DNA of 64,000 nt from Kingdonia uniflora. Its lineage: Eukaryota > Streptophyta > Magnoliopsida > Ranunculales > Circaeasteraceae. Numbering within the stretch: the stretch's first letter is position 1; each line of letters begins with the position of its first letter. The stretch is taken from assembly GCA_014058105.1 (NCBI GenBank), contig JACGCM010001329.1, forward strand, positions 434,001-498,000, written 5' to 3'. The notes under the pieces were generated by a model. It saw nothing but the letters and a program-made list of their open reading frames with translations, had not been told where the DNA came from and did no database searches. A program made the translations under genes and the position numbers. Below, in pieces: positions 1 to 10,359 of the stretch.

Positions 1-370
1 ATCTAACTTAGTGTTCTTATATGCTTAAATGTACAAATTACCCATGGAATATGATTTGCTACCCATTGAAGTAGATATTAAGGAAATTTGAATTATTTGC
101 TACCCATTAAATGTGATTTATTCAATACTTGCTTCTTAATTTGAGTTGGGGATCTTGTACGAGGGTAAAGGGATTCGTTTAAGACATTGGGATTTAATTT
201 CCTGCAGGATTTGGGCAGTTTGGTTTTGGGAATCAATCATATTCCTCTTTTATCATAGTTGCAACATATTTTGCTTCAGTTTTGGCAAGGTTTATGAGTA
301 AATTACTTTACTTTTATGGTAATGTGCTGAATGGGAAAGTTTAATATTTTTTGTTTGTAATTCATTGCAG
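1..370. other. Non-coding, probably intron or 5' flank of the AGPase pseudogene
   Basis: No coding stretch is visible. The segment ends in an intron-like acceptor (TTCATTGCAG, ending at 370) directly before the first recognisable AGPase exon, so it is probably the tail of an intron. A short phrase, ATTTGCTACCCATT, occurs twice near 53 and 96. The transit-peptide exon expected further 5' is not recognisable in the window. Confidence 0.5.
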
Positions 371-2800
371 AGTATTATGGGAATTATACTTGGGGGTGAA
401 GCTAGAACCCGATTATACCCTCATACCAAAAAGAGAGTGAAGCCCGCCGTTCCTCTAAGAACAAATTATAGGCTTGTCGACATTCTTGTGAGCAATTGCT
501 TGAACAGTAACATATCAAAGATATATGTGCTCACACAATTTAAGTTTGCATCTCTTAATCATCATCTTTCGTGGGCATATGCGAGTAACATGGGAGGGTA
601 CAAGAATGAAGGGTTTATCGAAGTCCTTGTTGCTCAGCAAAGTCCTAAAAATCCAAATTGGTTTCAAGTAATAATATGTGCTACTCTTTGACTAATTGTT
701 GTTGTAGTGTTGGAAATGTTGTTGATAACCTAGGACGCTATTTCTTGGTCTGCCAGTTAGGAAATTCTACATAATTGTTATGATTGTCCTCACTCGAGTT
801 CTCCGTTTTATGTTGGTTAGCTTCTACAAGTTTTTCTATATCTAGTATATGCATGTAGAGTCATATTTTCAGAGTCTTTTATGCATTTATTTACTAGTTG
901 AGCACTTTTTGACTATTAGATTCTTAATGTCTTATATTTGGTATCCTTATAATAAGTATCCATATTGTATACCATTTTATTGATACATTCCAAAATTGTC
1001 ACTCGAAAATAGCACACCTCTGTCATCTTAAATTATTTGGCACTCCTTGATATTTTTGTTTTTTTCATTTTACCTAGCAATAAATTATCTTATTTTGCTA
1101 GTCCACCTCTAGCTGAATCGTATATTCTGCCCGATTCCTTGTTTGATTAAAATTTGGTATTGTATTTATAGGTTATAGCTGATGCTGTAAGACAGTATTT
1201 ATGGTTGTTTGAGGAACAATACGTAATGGAATACCTGATTCTTGCTGGAGATCATTTGTACCGTATGGATTACGAGAAGTTTATTCAAGCTCAGAGGGAA
1301 ACTGATGTTGATATCACTGTGGCTACTCAACCGATGGATGAAAAATGTGCCACTGCATTTGGCCTAATGAAGATTGACGAAGAAGGCCACATAATTGAAT
1401 TTGTAGAGAAACCACAAAGAGAGCAGTTGAAAGCAATGAATGTAGATATAATGTCATATATATTCATATGTTCCTTAACATGATGCTTGCTTTCTTGTCA
1501 AATGTAGATTTTTCGGTTTAAGGTGAATTTTATCTTACATTAATTTTCTTTGAATGTTTCAGGTTGTTACGATCATTTTAGGACTTGATGACGAGAGAGC
1601 TAAAGGGATGCCTTACATTGCTAGTATGGGTATATATGTTGTCAGCAAGAATGTTATGTTGAATTTACTTCGTGACAAGTTCCCTGGAGCAAATGACTTT
1701 GGTAGTGAAGTTATTCCTGGTGCCACTTCCATTGGAATGAGGGTATAATTCTTCTATGCTCATTTAACTGTAGTTATTTATGTTGTTGATCACCATTATA
1801 TTTTTTCATTTGTGCATTTAGAATAGAAGCGTAATTGCATTAAAAAGTAATCAAGTGGGTAACTATAGAGTTACCTTTGGGCTAGTTAGTGGGTGCACTC
1901 ATCCAATTATGGGGCCAGGAAAGGTGAGTGTTTAGATCAAGTCTCCCATTACAATTAATGTAGAGAATCTTAACCTTTTGGTCGACATACCAAAATTCTT
2001 GCATCTTCTCATGGCTTCCTGAAAGAGCTAAACCATTTAAATAGTTATGATCATACAGTATGGTCGATATGACTTCTCAAATTTTCTTGGTTCAAAACTT
2101 AGATTTCACTTCTGTTACGTGGCATAATACCAGTAGCTATGTACATGTAAAAGTTCCCTTACTAGTCTTATAAATATGTTGAGTTGTTAAAAAAAGCTCA
2201 TGATGTCCTTACTCAGAATTGATGCTTAATCTGTATAGGTGAAAGCATATCTCTATGATGGCTATTGGGAAGATATGGTACCATTGAGGCATTCTATAAT
2301 GCAAATTTGGGGATTACCAAAAAGCCAGTCCCTGATTTTAGGTAATTTTTGCTAGAGATCAAAATCAAGCAAGTGGTATTACTGAATAGCTTGTTTATAG
2401 CGGTTCTTGCTGAACATGAACTACTTTGAAGCAGCTTTTATGATCATTCTTCTCCAATATATACACAACCTCGATATTTTCCACCTTCCAAGATGCTTGA
2501 TGCTGATGTAACTGATAGTGTTATTGGTGAAGGATACGTAATCAAGGTAAAATCCCATTGGAAAATAGACCACTTCATTTTTGAAATAGACAATTGATAT
2601 TCTAAAATACAGTTCAGGGTCGAAAGTTATGCGTATTTGCTGTTATGAAAGCACGTAGTAAGCTCTCATTAAATTCCTTCACAAACTCATTTTTCTCTTC
2701 AACAGAACTACAAAATTCATCATTCAGTGGCTGGGCTTCGATCTTGTATATCAGAGGGTGCAATCATAGAAGACACTCCACTAATAGGAGAAAATTACAG
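371..2800 (+). pseudogene. Glucose-1-phosphate adenylyltransferase (AGPase) large subunit, broken gene
   Basis: AGPase makes ADP-glucose for starch synthesis in plastids. Exon-like blocks read in order: 371-667 (GIILGG nucleotide-binding start, [25 protein letters not shown]), 1172-about 1443 ([30 protein letters not shown]), 1563-1742 ([28 protein letters not shown]), 2239-2341 (AYLYDGYWED, then TKKPVPDF), 2435-2546 (SPIYTQPRYFPPSKML, DADVTDSVIGEG) and 2706-2800 (HHSVAGLRSCISEGAIIEDT). The catalytic and N-terminal beta-helix parts are present. The transit peptide and the last beta-helix exons are missing. Defects: GGGAGTR reads GGEARTR; one base is lost near 2276 after GYWED, shifting the frame; the donor after LKAMNVD looks degraded; the last block runs into a second copy of the first exon. 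The match to the large-subunit family is clear; the gene is non-functional. Confidence 0.9.
1822..1925 (+). other. Orphan exon-like block inside the AGPase pseudogene
   Basis: An open stretch bounded by a TTTAG acceptor and an AAG/GTGAGT donor lies where the AGPase family has no exon, between the GATSIGMR and AYLYDGYW exons. It reads GNYRVTFGLVSGCTHPIMGP and matches no AGPase segment I know. It could be a piece of another gene, or chance. I do not recognise it. Confidence 0.35.
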
Positions 2801-3255
2801 GCTGATCGACATTCCTTGTGAACAATTGCTTGAACAGTAACATATCGAAGATATATGTGCTCACACAATTTAATTTTGCATCTCTTAATAGTCATCTTTC
2901 GCGGGTATATGCGAGTAACATGGAAGGGTATAAGAATGAAGGGTTTGTCGAAGTCCTTGCTGCTCAGCAAAGTCCTGAAAATCCAAATTGGTTTAAGGTA
3001 ATAATATGTATTACTCTTTGACTACTTGTTGTTATAGAGTTAGAAATGTGGTTGATATGCTAGGACGCTATTTCTTGGTCTACTAGTTAGAAGATTTTAC
3101 ATAATTGTTATGATTATCCTCACTCGAGTCCTCTATTTTATGTTGGCTAGCTTTAACAAGCTTCTCTATATCTAGTACATGTAAAGTCATATTCTCTGAG
3201 TCTTTTATGCATTTATTTACTAGTTGAGCACTTTTTGACTATTGGATTCTTTTAT

Positions 3256-4884
3256 GGTAGGGAGAAAATTTGAATCTTTTCCCCCTATTATGATTTGTGA
3301 TGCCCTAATTTCATTCCCAAAAAATTCACTTTAGTGATTTGAATCGTTTACCCTAGTCTTCAAATGTAATTCTTGAGATTTCAATCTCAATTACCAAATT
3401 TTAATTCTTTCCCTTTCCAAAAACCTACATTTCTATTTCTTGAGGTCCTTTATGCAAAAATAATGTAGTTCAAGAAAACCCTTTAACTATCTCTGAAACC
3501 CACATTCGAGACCGGCTTTCAAACAATGTACTTCGATGCAGGTGCGTATGCAAAACTTGGTGCGCGATAATAGACGATTATCATTTTGCTAAAATGTAAC
3601 TTAGTCTTTCTATTAAGAACAACCCAGTGTCCTGCACTAGTTTCATACTATTTTCTTTCGATCATGGGTACTTAGAACATGCCTATTTAGTAGAAGATAA
3701 GGGGAGATTAGGTCTTGTTGTTTGTAGGATTGCTAAGCTTGGCATTACCGAGGAAAGGCGGTACATTATAGTTGAAGGAAATATTTTCCATGGTGTCCTT
3801 CTTTTAAGACATAGTAATTGTTTAGAAAAGTGCATAACCCATTTACGGGGAAGTCTGTGGAATTGCCACTGCTAGACGGTGTTGGGGTTTGACTTGTTGT
3901 TTACAAGCTAGGTTTTGATGTGATTGGTAAATAATTCAAGGTACTAAGGTATAGAAGTAATCCGAGAGAGTACGTGGATGTGGAACCTGAGAAAGACTTT
4001 GAGAATGAGGAATCTGAGTCTGAGGAAGAGTCGGAGAATGAGTAGTCTAAGGAAAAGTCGGACAATGAGGAATCTGAGGAAGATGCCCAGATTGAGGGAT
4101 CCAAGATTAAGGAATTTGAAGCTGAAGTGTTAACACTGGGAACAGATACATGGAGAAGAGTAGGTGTTCCCCCTTATGAGTTAAGTATGTCTCCTTTCTA
4201 CTTTAAATGGAGTAATTCACTGGATTACCAAATTCAAGAATAAGTTGCTTCTGAAGAGTTTGGAGATGTACCGTGTCCTAAATTTTATGTCAACGGGTGT
4301 GTTGGTTCAATAAACCAGGAGTATCAATTTGGAGTGCTCGGAGGCCGCCTTTCCTTAACAAAATGCTTGCTTGAGAATAATTTTAAGATTTGGGTAATGA
4401 AGGAATACTATGTGAAGGAATCTTGGACAAAACAATATATTATGGGATATCGTGGTATTCCATATGGGGTTCGGTCAGGATCCTTAAAGCTACTATGTAT
4501 CCAAAGCAATGGTGAATTACTGTTTAAGCTTGGTTTGAACTTGTTTTCTTACCACCCTGAAACCGGATTTAGTAGGGTGGTATATTCTAAGGGATGTCTT
4601 AAAAGTCGTGGTATGTATACTTTGACATACCTACTCTTGCCTACCTTATATCCATAAAAGATACCTATTCATCACTCGTGAGCGTTGACGGGGATGAAAA
4701 GAAGAATGGAAGATCATTTTGGTATGCTTATCTTTATTTTGTATAGCAGTAAATGCATTAGACTTTTGGGCAGAAAGAAACTGAGTTTCTTACTTCATTT
4801 TGGTAGTACTTATTTTGAAGCTTCCCATGCACATGAAATGGAGGTATATTAATGAAATGTTGTGTTTTTTTTCTTTAAAAAAAA
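3256..4884 (+). other. 1.63-kb insertion carrying an F-box gene piece
   Basis: Comparing the two AGPase intron copies delimits this segment: copy 1 reads GATTCTTAATGTCTTATATTTGG, while copy 2 reads GATTCTT, then the insert, then an A-run and GTCTTATATTTGG. The insert ends in CTTTAAAAAAAA, which might be a poly(A) remnant of a retrocopy. No clear target-site duplication or terminal repeats were seen. Bases 3256-3610 hold no recognisable gene; the F-box pseudogene fills 3620-4660. Confidence 0.6.
3620..4660 (+). pseudogene. F-box associated (FBA) domain protein, pseudogene
   Basis: F-box proteins are substrate receptors of SCF ubiquitin ligases; the C-terminal FBA domain binds the target. What is seen is FBA-like sequence over several broken frames: VLTLGTDTWRRVGVPPYEL (about 4128-4183), FYVNGCVGSINQEY (about 4283-4324), FGVLGGRLSLTKC (4329-4367) and IWVMKEYYVKESWTKQYI (4390-4441), then NGELLFK and LFSYHPETGF, ending in a stop near 4657. 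No N-terminal F-box motif was recognised. An acidic Glu/Ser/Asp-rich insert (FENEESESEEESENE, with an in-frame stop) at about 3990-4090 is unusual for the family. Several stops and shifts mark it as dead. Confidence 0.7.
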
Positions 4885-5120
4885 GTCTTATATTTGGTAT
4901 CCTTATAATAAGTGTCCATATTGTATACCATTTTATTGATACGTGCCAAAATTGTCACTCAAAAATAGCACACCTATCATCTTAAATTATCTGGTACTCC
5001 TTCCTGATATTTTTGTTTTTTTTCATTTTATCTAGCAACAAATTATTTCATTTTGCTAGTTCACCTCTAGCTGAATCGTCTATTCTGCCCGATTCCATGT
5101 TTAATTAAAATTTGCTATTA

Positions 5121-5589
5121 GTTGTTAAATCTTATCAGACTCGCGTACAACAGGGAATAAATCGGTGGTTTCTAATTTTGTTCTTGCAGGCATGATCGAG
5201 GGTGGAAGTGAAACTTTATCCAGTTTTTGTTGAGATAATGCATTCTTAGACGCACATTCAATCCAGAAGTAGCAAAGAGAGAGATACTTTAGCTCTGGTT
5301 AGTATGCATACACCTTCTATACTCGTTGTAGTTCTGGCAACTTCTACATTATACGTTCCCATTTGGTTGCTGGACTCAGTAAGGCCTACCCTTTAGAAAG
5401 CTAATTTTGACTCATCGTAATGTAGAAAGATGTGAAAAAGAGAACACTCACTCTGTAATATGTCTCAATTTGATTCAAGTTTCATTTATTTGGTATCGTA
5501 AGATCATCTTAAGCTGTTAATAAAATTATTGTATGTGTTTCTCGTAACTAGAATGTACATTTATTACAATAATTTAGGTGATTTATTTG
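5121..5589. other. No gene recognised
   Basis: Follows the end of the copy-2 intron. It has an intron-like TTCTTGCAG acceptor near 5188 and stop-rich sequence resembling a 3' untranslated region. No protein family or repeat was recognised. Confidence 0.4.
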
Positions 5590-5937
5590 GTATATTTTTT
5601 TAAATATGAAAATGAATTTGCCACAAACAAAATCCGCCGCAAAAAATATATTATTTGCAACAAAAAACTATTTCAGCAACGGAGATGAAGCATTGCAGAA
5701 GAGTGTGTTACGAAAGTTGTTATAACAGACTAAATCCATTGCTAATAGTCAACCAAAGGCAATGGAGTTTGACTATTACAGAAACTTTACTTTCAGCAAT
5801 AGACCACGTCCGTTACAAAACCATCCGCAATATCCCCTCCGACAACACTTGTGCTACGGATATTATTCGTTGCGAAAAAGCTTTAGCAACGGATATAGTC
5901 TGTTGCGAAAAGCTATTTTTTTGGTAGTTGTAGAATA
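5590..5937. mobile_element. CACTA (En/Spm)-like terminal/subterminal fragment
   Basis: The stretch is dense in short direct and inverted motifs around GCAACGGA / CGTTGCGAAA (for example 5674, 5859-5880, 5885-5912), the usual look of CACTA subterminal repeats that bind the transposase. It ends in TTTTTTTGGTAGTTG; its complement CAACTACCAAAAAAA resembles the CACTACMARAAA terminus with one extra base. The opposite end and any transposase gene are not visible, so this is a relic or end fragment. It abuts the truncated start of the Tat antisense ORF. Confidence 0.55.
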
Positions 5938-5939
5938 TG

Positions 5940-8900
5940 TTGGTAGGTTATTCAGAGGTTGTACTATATCATATGGGGAAGAGCGTCTCTTCTTGTTGCC
6001 TGATTTAGAAAAGGAAAAAATGGATAAGAGAGTGGATGAATCTATCTCTCTTAAGCATTTTGATAAAGAATGCCCAAGGCGACCTAGATGAAGGTTTTCT
6101 GTGTTATTAGTCTCAGTTGGAATATGGATTGAGTTTGCCCCTTAGCAATCTTGCTAAAGGTATAATGAATACCATAGAGGCTTGTCTCGCTTAACTGAAT
6201 GGGAACATGTGGGAGGTGATCAATATTTGTGAGACTTTGAATAGATTGTGGGAGGAGAATGAGGTGGAGAGGAGAATAACTCCTGAGGACATTTTGTAGT
6301 ACTATGCTGTGAAACATTATGCTGTGAAACATTATGCTGTGACTGAAGGTGCGCATTTCTGTTCGAGTTCGTCTCGACCACTTTTCTTTGATCTGAATTC
6401 AGCAGGCCGAGTTTATAATGATAATACGATATGGGTGGAGGGTGACTGCCTTCAGAGAGAGGATGAAGAACCAAAGGAACTTTTGTATAGAACTTTGAAG
6501 AAAAATAAGTAATAGTATATAATATCGAACAGCTGTAATTGAAGGGTTGTTCTATTATTTGACAATGTGTTGTATTTGTTTTATAGGTCCTCGGTCGATG
6601 GTAACAAAGAAGGAGTCACTGTTAGGTACTGTTGCTCGAGATCATTATGAAAGAGCTAAGCATCAACAAAAATAAAAGAGCAAACAGTAGGTCCGAGAAG
6701 GTATAAAAGTCTCATGCGAAGAGACCAATGACGGGGGTTAGAACTAGCAAGAAGAGAGAGGTAGATGGGGAGAAGTATCTAGTTTTTTTGAGGGCTTCTG
6801 ATATGGATATTGAGGATGTTCCAGAAGTGACCACTTCAAGAAAGTTAGCTCTGAAATTCCTGAAGAAGAAAATTGTGAAGCATAGCTTAGCTTCTAGAAC
6901 CACGGTGAGTGAAGAGGTCAAAGGGGGTTTGAAGAAGATGAGGGTAGATCTTCCTGCTATTGTGTTAGGGGCGAAGGTCATGGAGATTCGACCTGTGGAG
7001 GAAGATGAGCTACGAGCTATGGAAAATAGGCTAAGGCTTGCTGCTCGGAAGGGTGCTGAGAAGATGAGCACCTTCGCACAGTTGGAGTTGAGAAAATGGT
7101 AAGTTGATAAAAAAAAATATTCCTGAAGTTTATATCTAGATTCAAGCGAAAAATGTATTTGATTTATTATTGGATATTAGCTTACTGAAGGGTATCTACC
7201 TCAGGATCGAGGAGGGAAAAGCTGAGCTCGAGAGTGGGAGAGTCGAGCTCGAGAAGAAGGTTGCTAGACTTGAATCTGACTTGGCTTTAGGGGGGGAGCG
7301 ATTGGTTGCCGCGAAGGCTGCTTAGAAGGTGATGATAAGCGAGCTTACCGAGGAGGCACAAAAGAATATGGGTGACGTCGCAGTTCAATGCGGTAGACTT
7401 GGGCGTCAACTCCTCGCAGCGGGGTATACAAAAGCTGACATCAAAGTCATTATGGCTGGTACCTATATCGAAGAGGACGAAGGGGAAGAGGAGGTTTATG
7501 CTGATGGTGTGGTAACAGGGTTAGATTCGGTCTCTCTTGGATCTGATCTAGAGAACCACGGGGGGGGGGGGGGGGGGGGGTAAGAAGATTGAGAAGGTAG
7601 GGTAAAGTTGTTAAGTTTCATGTGTGTTGTGTGGTGATTGAGAAGGGAGTAAAGTTGTTAAGTTTATGGGTTTTTGTGTGGTTTGGAAAACTGTAATTGT
7701 ATGGAGTATTGATTTAGAGGATAAATTTTAAATATGCTAAAAGATGTTTGTAAACATTGCTTGTAGGAACTTAAAGATATGCGCCTCGGAATTGAGGAAT
7801 TAGAGAATAAGCTCTCTAAGGAGAAAGATGCCTTAACGTCCCTGTTAACTTCGCAAGTGGAGCTACAGGTTAGAGAAGAGTAAGAAATAGTTTACTTTTC
7901 TTCATTACTTTATAGATACAAAGTAAGATTAGTAAAATAGAAATAGGTCATAAATGTGTTAGAAGTTTAGGGGCGATGGTAATCAAGTATGTCAAGATAA
8001 TACCAAAGTGTTTAGAAAATTAGAACATATAAAATGTGTACCTTGAAATTGGATGTAAATATTATTGCCAACGAACTAAGATCATACTTTCACCTTAAGT
8101 TTAGAAGCAGTCTCACAGTAGTAGAATGTTAGAAAATAGAATTTTTTTAGAATTTTGAAAGTTTCATGTATAATGATTGATTGTATTCGAGCTTGATATA
8201 TTATATATGTGATATAGGTTGAATTGGAGACTGTTCGCTCGAGTGAACAATAGACTCTCCAATATAACCATGAGTTTATGGCGGAGTTTGATTAGATTAG
8301 AGAGGCATCTAAATATAGGGAAGAACAACATGTCAAAGTACAAATTCAGTTTGCCGAGGCGACAAAATTTTTTTATGACTTAACTCAGCTGATCGAGGGG
8401 AAATATGCCAAAATAGAAATGGTCCAAAAAGAGCTCGCAAAGACTAAGGATGAGATAATGAAGCTCAAAAGACGAATTGATGCGCTAAAGGTGAAAAGTA
8501 AAGAGGCGGATATGGCTCGATAATGTATTCAGTCGCTAGAAGTGTCAGAAAAATCGTTACAAGATTTTGTGGCTAGTTTGAAGGGTTAAATGGCCAGAAA
8601 AAAAATGAGCTTAAGAAAACTCGAGCCGATCTTGGAATTTTCAAAATTGTGCTTAAGCAATTGATGAGTGAAATGACTAGAAAAGACAAGGAGCTTAAAA
8701 AAGCTCGAGCTGACCTGGCCCGATCTGAAATTGTGGCTGAATAATTGAGTGGGGTATTGCCTGCTAAAGATATTCATTTTTTTATATGGTTTAAAAATGG
8801 TGTGACGAACTGAATTTGAGGGTGGCCCAATTGAAGGCAGATTTCCCTATGGCCAACTCGTCTGTCAAAAAGGCCAGGGCAGGGGAATGGTCGAGAAGAA

Positions 8901-9640
8901 AAAAGGTGATGCCAGGGTCTCCAGAGTAAAATGGGACATGGCTGACCTATCAGCACGGATTAAAGAGTTAGAGGCAGATGTAATTCGCATTCAGGTTTAT
9001 ATACAGAGAGGAAATGGACGTTTAAGGGCGAGCCAAGATAAGTTAGATATCGCTCTTCGCAGAGAGCGAGAGTTAGAGGGGGTGATCAGGGAGAAGGATT
9101 AGTTGTTAAGGAAGAAGGATGAGTTGTTGAAGAAGATTCCTGCTGGGGAAGTAAAAGGAATGATAGAGTGCTGGAGGAACTTTGTGCACACTTGGCAGAG
9201 CTGAGAACGACGAATAAGATTGAGCTAGAGAAAGAAAGGGAGAAGATGGCAGAGCATCATAAGATTATGACCCGCGTAGATAAATGTATGGAGTGGCAAG
9301 ATGAACGATATAAAAGCTTGAAAGACCGTCATCTGAGATTACAAAAGCATTTTTTCGAGGTAATAATGCTCGATCTAAATGCGTCTGATCAAGAAATAGC
9401 GCGCTCACATTAGCTAATGACTGTTGTTGCATACTTTGTGGAGGAAGTAAAAAGGATGAATATTGAGAGGGATACCTTGCATAACTGGCTGTCATTCTGA
9501 TGATATATTTGTAACATTGTTATAGATCGTGGAAACTACCTGAGCGCCATGGAAATAGAGTTAGGTTCCCAGCCTGAGGAATTGGTGGAGTAAGGCAGGA
9601 TTATTGTAACTACTCGAGCTCTAGAGTTTATTGCTGAACG
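5940..9640 (+). pseudogene. Antisense coiled-coil ORF of the Tat retrotransposon
   Basis: A long protein of unknown function, encoded opposite to gag-pol. N-terminal part (about 6000-6510): KRVDESISLKHF, NLAKGIMNTIEACLA, NGNMWEVINI, RRITPEDI, LFFDLNSAGRVYND, WVEGDCLQREDEEPKELLYR. Middle (6728-7580): basic start, RPVEEDEL, LAARKGAEKMS, then Glu/Lys-rich coiled coil and YTKADIKVIMAGTYIEED. C-terminal part (7760-9600): long heptad-like stretches broken by introns and stops (KELKKARADLARSE, RIKELEADVIRIQ, REKMAEHH, VVAYFVEEVKR) and a last block IDRGNYLSAMEIELGSQPE. Arrangement and wording agree with a family widespread in plant genomes as hypothetical or transposase-like proteins. Stops at 7322, 7882, 8294, 9100 and elsewhere make it a pseudogene. 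A 15-bp direct repeat encoding YAVKH lies at 6303-6340. Confidence 0.7.
7560..7580. repeat. Run of 21 consecutive G
   Basis: A pure poly-G run inside the antisense ORF, directly after the LGSDLENHG block and before a TAA. It lengthens the ORF with glycines. Runs like this are unstable in replication and prone to sequencing length error, so the exact length is uncertain. Confidence 0.9.
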
Positions 9641-9795
9641 TCCTCCTGTTGTTGGGGAAAGCGAAGCTGGCCTCCCATAAGCAGAGAAGGACCTTGAGAA
9701 GTAACTTATAGAAGTAACTTATATAAGTATCCTGTAGTTGCAGACATAGAAAGAGATAAAAGCGAGTTTTACATTTGATTTATCTTATGTCTGAT

Positions 9796-10215
9796 AGAGA
9801 TCTTTGATTGAAAATTAGTATTACCTTTGTTTTAATCACATATATATGTATATATGGGCGATTGAAAGCTAGTATTACCTTTGCTTTAATCTTTGCATAG
9901 AGGTCCATTGAAAGCTAGTATTACCTTTACTTTAATCTATTTAGATGGACAGTTAAAAGCTAGTTTTTCCTTTGCTTTAGTCTTTGTATAGAGGTCTATT
10001 GAAGGCAAGTATTACCTTTGCTTTAATCTATTTATATGGGCGATTGAAAGCTAGTTTACCTTTGCTTTAATCTTTATATAGAGGTCGATTGAAAGCTAGT
10101 ATTTAGCTTTACTTTAATATGTTTAGATGGGTGATTAAAAGCTAGTTTTACCCTTTTTATAATCTTTGTATAGAGGGTCGATTGAAAGATAGTATTACCT
10201 TTGCTTCAATCTATA
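9796..10215. repeat. Imperfect minisatellite, about nine units of about 46-47 bp
   Basis: Unit starts recur near 9796, 9858, 9904, 9951, 9997, 10043, 10086, 10133 and 10180, each beginning GATTGAAAGCTAGT and containing TACCTTTGCTTTAATC. Spacers alternate between a TTTAGATGGG type and a TTTGTATAGAGG type, giving a dimeric unit of about 93 bp. The array lies between the end of pol (minus) and the end of the antisense ORF (plus), that is in the 3' untranslated part of the element. Confidence 0.85.
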
Positions 10216-10359
10216 AGATTTAGTAGAATTTACGTAAGTAGAGAGTAATGTGGGGAAAAACATGGAAGTTTTCATTGAGTAGAATAGAATGAACACTGTG
10301 TGGAGATTGAAATCTCACTTGTGGAAGGGATAAAACGAGAATATTGAAATAGAGAAACC

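Larger units (their letters stand above)
2795..5120 (+). repeat. Second, partial tandem copy of the AGPase exon/intron block, split by an insert
   Basis: Bases 2795-3255 repeat 472-930 (exon 1 and the start of its intron), and 4885-5120 repeat about 929-1165 (the rest of that intron). Between them lies a 1.63-kb insert absent from copy 1. The copy starts exactly where exon 6 of copy 1 stops, at a shared AAATTAYAGG stretch, so exon 6 runs straight into exon 1. Exon remnant 2795-2996 has one extra T in GACATTCC(T)TGTGA, shifting the frame; it then reads [24 protein letters not shown] and [20 protein letters not shown]. Confidence 0.85.

Noticed and set aside
371..2800. Functional AGPase gene
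   Set aside because: A frame shift after GYWED, a changed GGGAGTR motif, missing final exons and a fusion into exon 1 of another copy rule out an active enzyme.
3901..4104. Ser/Asp-rich minus-strand ORF
   Set aside because: It is the antisense shadow of the acidic Glu/Ser stretch in the F-box pseudogene.
9796..10215. CRISPR-like regular repeats
   Set aside because: Units are contiguous and imperfect with no unique spacers, in plant DNA within a retrotransposon; it is a minisatellite.
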